Assembly (NCBI RefSeq): GCF_932526225.1
Contig: NC_064045.1
Coordinates: 14,442,442-14,506,441 of the forward strand
DNA length: 64,000 bases
Source: Nematostella vectensis
Lineage: Eukaryota; Cnidaria; Anthozoa; Actiniaria; Edwardsiidae
Reading direction: 5' to 3'
In this document: piece by piece, positions 18,190 through 29,746 of the stretch
Layout: the number at the start of each line of letters is the position of its first letter
Position numbering within the stretch: the stretch's first letter is position 1
Notes under the pieces: generated by a model
What the model was told of the DNA's origin: nothing
The model's database searches: none
Seen by the model: only the letters and a program-made list of their open reading frames with translations
Position numbers and translations under genes: made by a program

Positions 18190-18194
18190 CGTCA

Positions 18195-18372
<178 letters not shown>

Positions 18373-18825
18373 TGTGACTATTGATATTATTTGCTGTTTC
18401 CTTTCTGTACCCTAAATAAATTAAAATAGGTAATAGGTTTGAACTAGACATTTTCAACCAATTTGTTCTCCTCCTTGCATTTAATTTTGGAGTAGCATTA
18501 GCATATGTGGATCCATGGTTTCTATAAAAAAAAAAAACAGCAGGCCACCATCCTACAGGGGTGGGTGCACCAATGTCTAATGCATGACTGGAGGTATATT
18601 TGTGGATTTTAATTTCCTTGGTGATGGAGTATCACCAGTAATAAGTGATATATTAATCTTCCATATGTCATCTGAAGTGTATCTAACTATATCATTCTAT
18701 CTTTGGAATGCTGTTGCATCCATCATTTATTTCTTTGCAAGGGCAAAGCTGGTCAGAATGTAGCTTTGATACAAGTGTACATTAATGAAACTTCTATCAA
18801 GGGAAGGGTTTTTATTAGAGCAAGG

Positions 18826-19334
18826 TCCGGGGTGGGGGGGGGGGGGGGGGATCTCCAGAAAGATATCTTTTACGGTATAAAATTCTTACCAACTTCTATC
18901 TCTTAGGGTATGTTTTACGATTTTTCCGATTCTGCTATCTTTTAGGGGTTTTCACGCCCGGGGAGGAGGATTTTTCCGATTCTGCTATCTTTGAGGGTGT
19001 CTTACGCTAAGTGGTGGCCAAATCGCTTGAAATGTATTTTACTATAAACTACAAGTCAACTGGTCAGTTAATACTTTCGACTTTATTGTCGGTAACATAA
19101 CAATATAGGATCCGTCAGCAAATTAAAACCAGCGTTGTTTTTTTTTATGCTTTTTTTAATCTCTCCAGGGTTAAAAATTCCTCTGACCACACCCAAGGTG
19201 CTATCTCTTAAGGGTAAGAATTGTTGTTGACCATGCCCTTAGTGCTATCCCTTAGGGTTAAAATTGGTTATGCTGTCGAGCACCCCCGTCTCTCAAACTC
19301 CCGTTTCTCAAAGTCCCCCCCACCTCCCCCCCTG
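18826..19334. mobile_element. hAT-like MITE, 509 bp, with 8-bp target duplication
   Basis: GAGCAAGG stands on both sides (18818-18825 and 19335-19342). The homologous repeat near 36,475 is uninterrupted here, so this is a clean insertion. Ends are G-rich on the left and C-rich on the right (CCCCCCCTG), compatible with a CAGGGG-type hAT terminus. Inside are repeated phrases (CTATCTCTTAGGGT, GATTTTTCCGATTCTG) shared with 22,332-22,707 and 43,437-43,640. Confidence 0.7.
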
Positions 19335-19843
19335 GAGCAAGGTACTTAATTATATAAAGACAACATCAAACTTGTTCTTTTTCAAAAATAAATCTGTAAA
19401 GAAAACAGTTTTATATCAAACCTGTAGGTAAAGAGAAAGGAGAAAATATTAGGAATGTGCTCATTTAAGCTATTATTGCATTATTGTTATATATTTTTTA
19501 AAGTAGAGTCACATTTTGTCAAATAGAGTCATTCATTTCTCCCTTTTTCTTCTCCTCATTGACTTTTTGTTATACTTATTTCTCTCTAACCCCAACATAG
19601 GTCAATGAACATGGTTTGGTTTAAAAATTTGAAATTCGAATGAAGCACTTTCAGTAATAATTTAGGATTTGCCTCCATTGCATTCATTTTTGAGTAGCCA
19701 GTATGGGTGGATCCAGGGTTTCTAAAACCAACAGGCCAATGGGTGGGTGCACCAATATGTAATGCATGACAGGAGGTATATTTGTAGAGTTTCGTTTCAA
19801 CACATTCTTCTGAATAATCAGTCGTGGTACATGAAAACTACAG

Positions 19844-20014
19844 TAGCGGGTCTATGGGGGGGGAGGGGGGGTTAGGGGTTTAAACCTCCCCTTGGGCTTT
19901 CTTTTTTTGTTGTTTTCAGTGTATCTTTTCATTCCAAAATCGTTACGAAGGTAAAATAATGACACAAATTTTTGGGCGAAATCCCCCCCTTGGCAAAAGC
20001 TAGATCCGCCCCTG
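19844..20014. mobile_element. Small MITE flanked by AACTACAG
   Basis: AACTACAG occurs at 19836-19843 and 20015-20022. The ends GCGGGTCTA and TAGATCCGC are inverted repeats. The related repeat near 36,990 lacks this insert. A fragment of the same family (GCAGTGGCGGATCTAGGGG) is at about 62,437. Confidence 0.65.
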
Positions 20015-20490
20015 AACTACAGTATGGCATCTAAATCTTTGGAATGCTGTTAAACCCATGATATATTCTTCACAAGGTCAAAGCTTGTTAGAATGGTGTT
20101 TTGATAAATATATACATAGTGGAACTTCTATAAAGGGAAATAAGAATTGACCATTAGACTCTTGAAAAAACATTCTCGTCAACTAAGACACCTTGAACTT
20201 TGACAGCCTTTTTCACACCAAATTTTAGTATTTTGTTAACTTTCATACTGCATATTTAATATTATTGAATGAGTGCTTGCTTGATCCATTTGGAGGGGCC
20301 AATACAATTCATAATTACATGGCAGTAAAATTTGACATATTTTTAATCTCCTTAAAAAAACTACTAGAGATACTAGAGACACCAAGATCTAGAACTACCC
20401 CTATCAGTCACACAAAAAGGTGTTAATTGCTGGCTCCGCTTTTAGGCAGTGCCTAAATTTATATATTACATTTGCACCCAAACTACAGCA

Positions 20491-22331
20491 TCGTATGATA
20501 TATTGAATAAAATACTGCTAAACCAACATCTTTTGTACTAATTGCTCATTGGGAGATTGTAACTTGGTCCATCCTATAATTTAGAAATATATAGAGATTT
20601 GACAAATTCCTATTTTCGGTCAAAAGTGTAAGATATCATATCAGTTGGTACGTGTTGTTGAGCGGATCATGGGCCTGTACCCAACACTATATGTCTAGCT
20701 GTATTATTCCAATAATGGCTGTGGATTGAACTCGTTTCTTTGAATAAGTGCTGGACCTGTTTTAAAACTGAAGGTTTTTTTAACACCAGTACAACTGTGC
20801 GCAGCATCCTTAGACCTTTTTCAGGCAAATCTTGCAACCAAGAGTGAAGTAGACAACTTGTTAAAGGCTGAGTAAGTTCCATTTATGTCTGACTCACTTT
20901 TGTCAAAAAGCCGTTCCTAAGGTTTTTCGACTTTTCAGTAAGATCAAAAATATATATATCAGATTGACCCTTGGCTATTTTGAACAACAGAATTTTCCAA
21001 AAAAGGAAAGCACACACATAGATCCCCCCTTATTTTGAGTTTTTTTTAACGTCTTTTAAAGTGACATACAGACATACTTAGTCAGCATAGTCAGTATCTT
21101 TTTTGTTTATGGATATTTAGGCCGGTCAATGGGTTAATAATATCGAACCATAAGAATAAAGAGAATCGCCAAATAAAACTTTAGTTATTTCTATTTATTC
21201 TGTGCCTTTCAAATGATATAAAAACAACGGGTCCCAAAACAACGTCTTTTTTTTCTTCGCTACTTTAATGTCCTGTACACAATAAAAGGCAATGCGCCCG
21301 TGCGTTACGATTCCACGGCGACATAGCGAGCCCTCAAGGGACCCATAGGCCCCCAAAATAGGCCTGTATTTTTTTCATCGTCTATCTCAGCGAGCTGTGC
21401 GTGGCGTAACGGTATTACAGGCCTGGGATCCAGGTTATTGTCCTCCCCATTAATGCGCGGGTTGGAATACATTGCAAGAGTGTTGTACAGCATATTCACC
21501 GGAAATATAGGTGCTTGGGGCCTTTGGGTTCTTTACAGCCTTCCGTAAAATTGCCATAACGATTGGGTAATCCGTATGTATGGTTTCCGTATTGCTTCTG
21601 GCCGGGTTCGATCCCAGGCCAAACCTTTTTTTTTTCAATTCTTTTTTTTTTAACTATTATTGCTTTTTTCGCTCTCTAGAGAACACCCTATTAAACTGCA
21701 CAAACAATCTGAAATAAAATATTCAAACATTTAAAAGTATTTAAATAGTTACAGATTTCTTTGAGTTATTTCAACTCTTTGCAACACGCTAGCAAGATAA
21801 CGTTCATATATAAGTGGTTTACTTAGTAAAGCGACTGTAAATAATCTCACGGTGGATATCACAATAAACAAGTAAACGCTCATAAATAAAAGAAGTGACT
21901 GAAAAATAAAAATGCAACTGACGTCGTAAATACGCATGGGTACAGATATCAAAATCATCGCACATGGATCTAGTCTACCGTTGTTTACGTATCACGAGAT
22001 CAGGTACTCTGTTCTATTTGCACAGGGTCTATTCCTGTGCTAATCAGTAAGCTGCCTTCTATTTGTTTCCCTGGTGGAAACTAGAAGACAAGCATCTTGG
22101 TTCTAAATTTCTCTGAAGCACTGATGTAGAGGGACATTAGGATGGTGTCAATAAAAGTTGGTCCTAAACCACGGGGGAAGCATACCAGTTTTCTATCGGT
22201 AGCTTCATGGCATGCTATTATCTTATCTGTACAATGCATATTCTCATCACAGCACATGACGAAATGTGCTTCACATGCGACATGCGTAAGTCCATGGGGG
22301 GGGGGGGGGGGGAAGGACTCCGATAAAAACA
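20491..22331. other. No gene seen
   Basis: AT-rich sequence with short open frames only (for example 20667-20882 and 21305-21638 on the minus strand), none with splice context or recognisable motifs. Confidence 0.4.
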
Positions 22332-22707
22332 GACGGGGGTGATCGCTGGCAAAATCGATTTTAACCCTAAGGAAGGCATACTTTAGGCGTGGTCAACAGA
22401 AATTAACAGAAATTCTTACCCCTAAGAGTTGGCAGATTGGGTGTGGTCGAAGGAATTTTTAACCCTAATAGATGGCAGAATAGCAAAAAAAAAAAACAAC
22501 TTTAAACTTCCCCTTAGGAATAGCAATTGGTCGAATCTTATACCCTAAGTGATAACAGAATCGGAAAAAATTTAAATATCCCCCTGGGAATAGCAGTTGG
22601 TCGAATTTTATACCCTAAGGGATGGCAAAATTGGAAAAATCCTTCAACACCCCCTAAGGGATGGCAGTTGGTCAAAATTTTATATAAAAGAGGTGACGAT
22701 CACCCGC
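22332..22707. mobile_element. MITE with GACGGGGGTGATCG / CGATCACCCGC ends
   Basis: The left end GACGGGGGTGATCG (22332) and right end GACGATCACCCGC (about 22695-22707) are inverted. The body is tandem-like, with repeated CCCTAAG(G/T)GAT(G)GCA and TTGGTCGAA phrases every 70-80 bp. Related copies lie at 18826-19334 and 43437-43640. It ends about 65 bp before the TATA-like box of the EGF gene. Confidence 0.65.
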
Positions 22708-22774
22708 TATCACGCCACTCTCCGTATCCAAACGGGGAGGAGTCAAGTCCGCTTGCATCCGGTTTCAAAATTCT

Positions 22775-22782
22775 TATATAAT
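22775..22782 (+). promoter_or_regulatory. TATA-like box of the EGF gene
   Basis: TATATAAT lies about 100 bases before the ATG at 22884. The stretch between (AATCCGGACAACAGTGAGAATCAG) would give a short leader. No other core element is obvious. Confidence 0.4.
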
Positions 22783-22883
22783 AGAATCCGGACAACAGTG
22801 AGAATCAGACAGGCTGACTGACTCGCTCTTATTCCCTCACAAGGCTGCTGTAGAGGTCGGAAAAGCTCCCTTATCTCAAGACC

Positions 22884-22953
22884 ATGAGAGCTCGTTTGAG
22901 TTCTTTGCTCTGTTGTGTTGTACTAGCAAGTATTTCGCTTCCTTTTGGAAACG
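22884..22953 (+). CDS. EGF-repeat protein gene, signal-peptide exon
   Basis: ATG 22884 (context ACCATGA) encodes MRARLSSLLCCVVLASISLP, a textbook signal peptide with a cleavable small-residue region after it. Two donors are possible. G|GCAAGT after 22953 is a GC-AG type donor and leaves phase 1, which matches every EGF exon that follows. AA|GTACAT after 22957 would leave phase 2 and not match. I chose the first. The gene then continues with EGF exons at 24650, 25724, 27159, 28351, 29747 and 30826, so the product is secreted or a type I membrane protein. Unspliced, the frame stops at 23003. Confidence 0.55.
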
Positions 22954-23219
22954 GCAAGTACATCAAAGTCTTAACCATAATTTTGTGCCGGCTCTAGAGT
23001 TTCATATTATCTTGAGAACTCCTGCCCGGCGCGAGTATCTCTATTAAAATCGGCTGTCTGTTTATCCATAGATATATGCATTCTCTAATTTCAATGGGCT
23101 GAAATTCAGACATATGCAGTCAGTACTTCGATATTCTCGAGTAATTCTGCAACTTTTTTCGTTCAAAGTAATGATTAAAGTAATAATGTCATGTTTAAAA
23201 GAAAATCTGGAGTGATAAA

Positions 23220-24385
23220 GAATATTTCCCTCCGATTGGAAGTTGGCCAAGATTTCACCAATTTATAAAGCTGATGACAGGGCTGATTGATGACTGTCTC
23301 CTTTCTAAGCACCAGTCTGGCTTTCGACCACAGCATTCAACAATGACGGCCCTCCTAAAATCTAAATTATTGTGCCTTAATAACATGGATAAAGAGCATA
23401 TCAACTGCGCTGTTTTCATTGACCTGAAAAAAGGGTTTGATGCTTTTGATCATAAAATATTAATGTCGAAGCTGTGTCGTCATCATGTCGTCTGTGGCGT
23501 CATGTCGGATGACTTGGAAGTGAAATGTGGTATCCCTCCGGGTCCGTTTTAGGGCCACTTCTCTTTCTGCTTTATGTCAATGTTCTTCCAGGATGTTGAA
23601 GTAGTTCAATTCCGAACACGTACGCTGATGACACTAGTATATCTACGTCTGGAGATGATTTCAACTGAATAGAGGCCAAGGTAAGACCTTGAACTCTTAA
23701 ATTCGTGGCTTAAGGCCAACAAATTTAGAGCGAGTACATCATGATTGGATCACGACCTAGAAATGAAAGATTCAGAAGAGTTAAGACAGTGAAGTCTCAA
23801 CGCGTCCTGATTGATGAAAATCTCACCTGGAATAATCATATCATAAAGCAGAAAAAGAAAGCCACTTAAGACCTGCATATGAAGAAAACGTTGCCGTTTT
23901 GGGGGTCTGGTACCGAGGAAACTTAGTTTCTTTTCAGGGACCTTCTCAACTAACTGAAGATGGTCGCAGTAACTGTTTTTCTCTTCTGGTTACAAGTCAT
24001 ACAGTTTACGAAGCCACTGAGATACGCTCACCTTAAAAATTACAAGAATCATGCAGATTTTCCAAATAAGGAATATTTTAGTTTCCTTATATGGAAATGA
24101 CCGCGTTTGGCAAAAATGACAATTTTTGGCTCAATTTTCTTGATATGGGTATGACGTTCGGTAAAACACCTTATTAAATCGTCTGAAGAGGCAAACTCTT
24201 AGATGGTTTTTGCAGAAGACATCGTTATTTTATAAAATTGACAAAAGCCTAGCACCAAAATACTTCAGTGAACACTCACAATAATTTTTATGTTCCACGG
24301 CCGCGCACAAATTTCCTTAAAAAACATCATAGCTTATGATGGGTCTTTTTAATGGAATTCACTTCCTGAGGCTGTACGATCAAGT
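23220..24385 (+). mobile_element. Decayed non-LTR retrotransposon (LINE) fragment in intron
   Basis: An open piece (23274-23552) reads HQSGFRPQHST and FIDLKKGFDAFDH, the fingers/palm motif A of LINE reverse transcriptases, then CGIPPGP. The catalytic YADDT box is at 23621-23635 after frameshifts. Later pieces around 24185-24380 resemble the C-terminal tail (FNGIHFL). The 5' half is absent. A CR1/Jockey-like assignment is tentative. Confidence 0.75.
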
Positions 24386-24402
24386 AATAGTTGATTTTCT
24401 TT

Positions 24403-24534
24403 TCAAAAACGAGTGTGGTCGCCATCCATCCCCATGTGATAAAGCCTAGTGTACCAATATGATGGCCAACACACTCGGCTCGTACAAGTGCACATGTAAA
24501 CTACGCTTTGTTGGTGATGGAGTTGTGTGTATAG
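24403..24534 (+). pseudogene. Dead EGF exon
   Basis: The sequence has all six EGF cysteines (NECGRH, SPC, then a stop, SYKCTC and GVVC) and ends at a good phase-1 donor (ATAG|GTAAAT). An in-frame TAG at 24447-24449 precedes the third cysteine, and no AG acceptor stands where the exon should begin (TTTCAAAAACGAG). It is a relic or skipped exon of the EGF gene. Confidence 0.6.
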
Positions 24535-24649
24535 GTAAATCAGTACGGTTAAAAGATTATGTGTAAAGTGGCGATCTGCGGAAATAACTGTGAGCAGAAA
24601 TGTCCCCATTTACAATATACTATTCTGAGTTTTGCTTTTGTCGTTATAG

Positions 24650-24763
24650 CTCGAGGTGTGTGTGTACCCGGATGTAGTCCTAACGCGCAGTGTGTCGCCA
24701 TCAGCGGCCGCAATGAGTGTGTCTGCATGCCCGGTTTCCAAGGAGATGGCTTTACTTGTGAAG
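24650..24763 (+). CDS. EGF gene, EGF-like exon
   Basis: The exon is bounded by acceptor TTATAG and donor AAG|GTGAGT, phase 1 at both ends, 38 codons. It encodes one EGF-like domain with six cysteines (GVCVPGCSPNAQC, NECVCMPGFQGDGFTC). It lacks the D-x-D-E calcium-binding start seen in the next exons. Loss or inclusion would not change the frame. Confidence 0.75.
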
Positions 24764-25345
24764 GTGAGTGTATATAGCTATGGCTTGGGCGTGCATCCAG
24801 ATATAATGAGATCCTTACTTCGGTTTTAAGTATCGTGTGGCTTGCACGTTATGTAGATCGACCTTAACTTTAGTTATAGAGAAGGGTGCGGGGATCTAGC
24901 TCGCACAGTCATTTCCTTATTAGGAAATGGTATTACATACCATATTTCAATCAATCATTTTTTCGCTTTTTTTATCGCTCTAGAGCTTTGTAAAACGTGA
25001 ATTTCCACGTAAACTTGCAGGAATTCGTGTTTACTACGATTTTGCTGGCAGGCATCTTGGAAATGGAGCCTAGTCCCTAAGGTTTTAGAATATCACAGGT
25101 CTCTCGCGTGCTCGCCCCAGGCTCTTTTAGACCATTTAGAAAAAAACGACAGCCATTGATTGATATGCCGAGGAATTGGAGGGTGGGGAGGGGTGTGTGG
25201 GACAAGGCTAGACGAGAGTGGTGTGAGTGGTTACAAGAGTAGAACATGGCTGCAAAGAGTGGGAAACTAATGAGCGTGTAATAGGGTAGTTCCTACCTTA
25301 GATCCCAAAATAATAACTTGCGTGTGTATTAATAAACGTCGATAG

Positions 25346-25690
25346 AGTCAGCTATCGTATCTATGAGCTTTTAGTTATTCGCCCTCGTTCCTAACGATAT
25401 CTACATTTACCTCTAGTCTAGTACCCCCCCCCCCCCCTCCCTCATGGCTTGTTCGACAGTCTAGAGTTAGCTACCGTATCTTTGAACTTTTAGTTATTCG
25501 CCCTCGTTCCTAACGATATCTACATTTACCTCTAGTCTAGTACCCCCCCCCTCCCTCATGGCTTGTTCGACAGTCGAGAGTTAGCTACCGTATCTTTGAG
25601 CTTTTAGTTATTCGCCCTCGTTCCTAACGATATCTACATTTACCTCTAGTCTAGTACCCTCCCCCCCCCCCCTCATGGCTTGTTCGACAA
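25346..25690. repeat. Intronic tandem repeat, about 115 bp, 3 copies
   Basis: Units share AGCTA(T/C)CGTATCT, TTAGTTATTCGCCCTCG, CCTCTAGTCTAGTACCC, a C-run and ATGGCTTGTTCGACA. They end 34 bases before the exon acceptor at 25724. The corresponding place in the next duplicated block has two units (28090-28317) and the last has one (30677-30790). Confidence 0.8.
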
Positions 25691-25723
25691 CGTAAAGACT
25701 AATGCGCTCGTGTATCATTCTAG

Positions 25724-25846
25724 ACATCGATGAGTGCACCAATAAGACGGATGACTGTGATGCCAATGCGCTGTGCACCAATGTTCCTGGTTTATACGTC
25801 TGTCGCTGTCTCAAGGGATTCGAAGGCGATGGCAAGACTTGCATCG
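25724..25846 (+). CDS. EGF gene, exon A1 (calcium-binding EGF)
   Basis: Acceptor TTCTAG and donor G|GTAAGC give 123 nt, phase 1-1. The domain starts DIDEC, has six cysteines and the hydroxylation pattern CTNVPGLYVCRC, the signature of calcium-binding EGF modules. It ends GFEGDGKTCI. Tandem modules of this type form rigid rods in extracellular proteins. Confidence 0.85.
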
Positions 25847-26806
25847 GTAAGCTTGAGTGGGTAACAAGTTTCTTGGATCTTACTGGACGTTCTTTGATTT
25901 CTCGTGGACAATGCCATCTATCAGTTTTAAGCTGGGTAGCAAATTAATTTTATCATAATTCTAGTTATGGAAATCCCAGGGATTGCGATAAAAGTATGCG
26001 GCATCATGAGAAAGTCATTAGATGTAAAATAATTATTCAAGAGTCTTTTTCAGACAAAAAGCTACGATTATTCAGAATGAATTATCATCGAACTTTTGAA
26101 AATCTTTAAAAATATTTTTATCTTTGAAAAGTCATGTAAAATCCAGGGAAATACATCGTTTCTATTAAATCCTTTCATCACCTCTTAAATGACGTGAAGT
26201 CTATTATCGTGGACCTCCGAACTGTTGTCGTATGCGGGAACTTATAACCTATTTTCAAAGGTATCTGAAATCCCGGGTTTCCAATGTTCTGTCATTCGAC
26301 ATAGTCATTCGACGAGGCTAGTACTTCGTGGATGTCCTAAGCATTCTCATATAAAAAACGCTCTCCAAATCGAGTTTCTAAAACACACTAAATGACGTAT
26401 ATTGCTAAACTCTTATCCAGTGAGCCGCTCAAACATGAAAGAAACATGAAAGCTTTTAGCGACGATCTGCGCCGGAGAGTAATAATTTCCATCAATATTT
26501 ACAAGACTGATCTGTTAAAGGTAGAAGGTAGAACATGGCTCTATGAGACTATGAGGACACCCTAATACAATAAAAATAATAATATTTAACAATCAATTTG
26601 GAGCTTAATGCTTGACCTTTGGTGTTTCTGGAACTTTGTGTCGTACGACGGTACGTTGGAAAGTGCGCGTTATATTTAGAATGGCCCCTAATGGAGCTTC
26701 CGCCGTATTTAGGGACAGATCATTGATATTTGACGGGGGGAGAAGGGGAGTGTATTACATTCCCCCACCCCCCCCCCCCCCCCCAAAAAAAAAAAAAAAA
26801 AAAAAG

Positions 26807-26916
26807 CAAGCAGACCACTGTGGCACCTAAGCCCACCATTTCTACCACGGAGGCCACATGGTCACCAGAGACAACTAGGCCACAAAAGTTTACTGTGCAT
26901 TTTTCACCTGAAGCTA
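26807..26916 (+). CDS. Possible Thr/Pro-rich linker exon (block 1)
   Basis: Within a 130-codon open stretch, KQTTVAPKPTISTTEATW has the composition of an O-glycosylated linker between EGF modules. GCAG precedes the segment, but only after a run of As with no pyrimidine tract. The donor is unclear, and the same segment in block 2 (29394-29500) stops soon after. It is a weak call. Confidence 0.25.
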
Positions 26917-27158
26917 CATCTTTACCAAATACCACGATTTCATGGCCTGTAACCGCTTTACTCGTTAAAACTCCCGAGCAAGAAAAGACTGGCAGAAAAT
27001 TCGCCATATCCTTCGGAAAAATAAAAATAGCAGAAACACTGTCCGGGACAAAAAATCGAGCAACAAAAAAAATAAGTCACACACCCCGTCAGATATCAAA
27101 TGTTCCGACCCTTACAGTATAGTTAAGCCCTCTAATAGTCACGTGTGTTGTTTTCTAG

Positions 27159-27281
27159 ACGTGGATGAATGCGCTGGTGGCACGGCGATGTGTGCCTTGG
27201 AGGCTTCATGTCTGAACACACTCGGCTCGTTCAGATGCAATTGCATGGAAGGCTACACCGGTGATGGCAAAACAAGCCAAG
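27159..27281 (+). CDS. EGF gene, exon B1, sixth cysteine lost
   Basis: Acceptor TTCTAG and donor G|GTACTT give 123 nt, phase 1-1. The domain starts DVDEC and contains [13 protein letters not shown]. Its end reads GDGKTSQ, while exon B2 reads GDGKTCQ, so the last cysteine is serine here (AGC against TGT). The third disulfide cannot form, leaving one unpaired cysteine if this copy is used. Confidence 0.8.
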
Positions 27282-28350
27282 GTACTTTGCCATACCCTTC
27301 CCTGGACTACCACCTTTTGCCAAGTGCCGAGGACACGTCCACTTACTTCAGCCTTTTGATTACACACGCTTTAGACACAATGTGAATGTTATTTGTGGAC
27401 CCTGGATAAACGGATAAAAGTGGTCAGCAGTCTCTTGCGCAAGAGTATTATTGCTCATGCACGTTGGCTGGTTGGTCAAGTCGTCATTTGTCTTGTGTTT
27501 TCGGCGTATCTACTTAGCTAACCTCGTTTTCTCTCTTTCTTGATCTCGATTTTCATGTACAGAGCGCACTCGCTCTAACTTTTTTTACATATATTGTGCT
27601 CCGATTTTTCCGACTAAATTTTGTGGTAATTTCGAAAATTGTTCGCCATCGAATTTCTGTGGATCTCGTTTTTTTCTTGTGCTTTAATTGAACCCGTCTG
27701 GAAGTGACATCCTTTTAGCCGACCCCATTAGGGCCATCATTTCACAGCCTTACGCACATTGGCCATTTTAACCGCTTATCATTCAAGGGAGAATAACCTC
27801 TAGAGGAAGTTGTTGTAACATAGGGTGCAGGAAACAAGGTTAGCTGAGAAAATACATTCAGCTCTTATTATTTAATGGGGGAAGGGCTGTATGTTTTGGG
27901 GGAGGGTTGCTATTTTTTTAACATTGATTTGGGGGAAGGCCTTAATTTGTGATACAGGGTTTAGGGGAGGGCCTCCAGGTATTCTGATCAACATGGCTGT
28001 AAAGAGTGGGACACTTTTGAGCGTGTAATCAAGTAATTCTTACCTTAGATTCCAAAAGAATAATGCGTGTGCATTAATAAACGTCGACAGAGTTAGCTAT
28101 CGTATCTATGAGCTTTCAGTTATTCGCCCTCGTTCTACTATGTCTACATTTACCTCTAGTCTAGTAGCCCCCCCCCCCCCCCCCTAATGGCTTGTTCGAC
28201 AGTTGACAGTTAGCTACCGTATCTTTGAGCTTTTAGTTATTCGCTCTCGTTCCTAACGATGCCTACCTTTTTTACCTCTAGTCTAGTCCCCCCCCCTCTT
28301 CATGGCTTGTTCGACAACGTAAAGACTAATGCGCTCGTGTATCATTCTAG
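27282..28350. other. Intron between B1 and A2
   Basis: No coding frame is supported. It contains G-rich phrases (GGGGGAAGG) near 27890-27975 and two units of the 115-bp repeat at 28090-28317. Confidence 0.5.
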
Positions 28351-28473
28351 ACATCGATGAGTGTACCAATAAGACGGATGACTGTGATGCCAACGCGCTG
28401 TGCACCAATGTTCCTGGTTTATACGTCTGTCGCTGTCTCAAGGGATTCGAAGGCGATGGCAAGACCTGCATCG
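28351..28473 (+). CDS. EGF gene, exon A2 (calcium-binding EGF)
   Basis: This is a near-identical copy of A1 with the same borders and phase and a few silent changes (TGTACC, AACGCG). The six cysteines and DIDEC are intact. Confidence 0.85.
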
Positions 28474-29746
28474 GTAAGCTTGAGTGGGTAACAAGTTTCT
28501 TGGATCTTACTGGATGTTCTTTGATTTCTCGTGGACAATGCCATCTATCAGTTTTAAGCAGGGTAGCATAAAAGTATGCGGCATCATGAGAAAGTCATTA
28601 GATGTAAAATAATTATTCAAGAGTCTTTTTCAGACAAAAAGCTACGATTATTCAGAATGAATTATCATCGAACTTTTAAAAATTTTTAAAAATATTTTTA
28701 TCTTTGAAAAGTCATGTAAAATCCAGGGAAGTACATCGTTTCTATTAAATGCTTTCATCACCTCCTAAATGACGTGAAGTCTATTATCGTCGACCTCCGA
28801 ACTGTTGTCGTATGCGGGAACTTATAACCTATTTTAAAAGGTATGTGAAATCCTGGGTTTCCAATGTTCTGTCATTCGACATAGTCATTCGACGAGGCTA
28901 GTACTTCGTGGATGTCCTAAGCATTCTCATATAAAAAACGCTCTCCAAATCGAGTTTCTAAAACACACTAAATGACGTATATTGATAAACTCTTCTCCTG
29001 GCATTATCCAGTGAGCCGCTCAAACATGAAAGAAACATGAAAGCTTTTAGCGACGATCTGCGCTGGAGAGCAATAATTTCCATCAAATTTCAACAGATAA
29101 GACTGATCTGTTAATGGTAGAAGGTAGAACATGGCTCTATGAGACTATGAGGACACCCTTATACAATAAATATAATAATATTTAACAATCAATTTGGAGC
29201 TTAATGCTTGACCTTTGGTGTTTCTGGAACTTTGTGTCGTACGACGGTATGTTGGAAAGTGCGCGTTATATTGAGAATGGCCCCAAATGGAGCTTCCCCC
29301 GTATTTAGGGACAGACCATTGATATTTGACGGGGGGAGAAGGGGAGTGTATTACATTCCCCCACCCCCCCTAAAAAATAAAAAAAAACAAAAAAACAAGC
29401 AGACCACTGTGGCACCTAAGCCCACCATTTCTACCACGGAGGCCACATGGTCACCAGAGACAACTAGGCCACAAAAGTTTACTGTGACTTTTTAACCTGA
29501 AGCTACATCTTTACCAAATACCACGATTTCATGGCCTGTAACCGCTTTACTCGTTAAAACTCCCGAGCAAGAAAAGACTGGCAGAAAATTCGCCATATCC
29601 TTCGGAAAAAAAAAACAGCAGAAACACTGTCCGGGACAAAAAATCGAGCAACAAAAAAAATTAGTCACACACCCCGTCAGATATCAAATGTTCCGACCCT
29701 TACAGTATAGTTAAGCCCTCTAATAGTCACGTGTGTTGTTTTCTAG

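Larger units (their letters stand above)
7801..18194. mobile_element. Integrated DNA-virus-like element (Polinton/PLV-like), decayed
   Basis: The 10.4-kb block is GC-rich, intronless and densely coding, unlike its AT-rich surroundings. It encodes a capsid-like protein, an A32/FtsK-HerA-type packaging ATPase, an rve integrase, an SF1 helicase and seven or more unassigned small proteins, several with membrane segments. Capsid, ATPase and integrase together define Polinton-like and adintovirus-like integrated viruses. No protein-primed DNA polymerase B or cysteine protease is visible, so it may belong to a separate lineage, or those genes may lie beyond the truncated right end. The copy is dead: frameshifts in at least four genes, in-frame stops in the capsid and helicase, a 28-bp insertion in the ATPase and loss of the integrase catalytic centre. 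The right end is cut at the (TC)n tract. Contamination is unlikely given the matching decay. Confidence 0.75.
18373..20490. repeat. Dispersed repeat family, copy 1, with two nested MITEs
   Basis: Shared phrases (TGGAATGCTGTT, AATGCATGACAGGAGGTATATTTGT, AAGGTCAAAGCTTGT, GGCTCCGCTTTTAGGCAGTG) also occur at 35,930-37,400. Within copy 1 a related block is present twice (18,373-18,817 and 19,560-20,170), and likewise in the second locus. No coding frame is seen. Confidence 0.65.

Noticed and set aside
7801-18194. Bacterial or phage contamination as explanation of the GC-rich island
   Set aside because: The genes lack ribosome binding sites and operon-like overlap except one, the gene set is eukaryotic Polinton-like, and the decay suits an old integration. 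Long reads across both ends would settle it.
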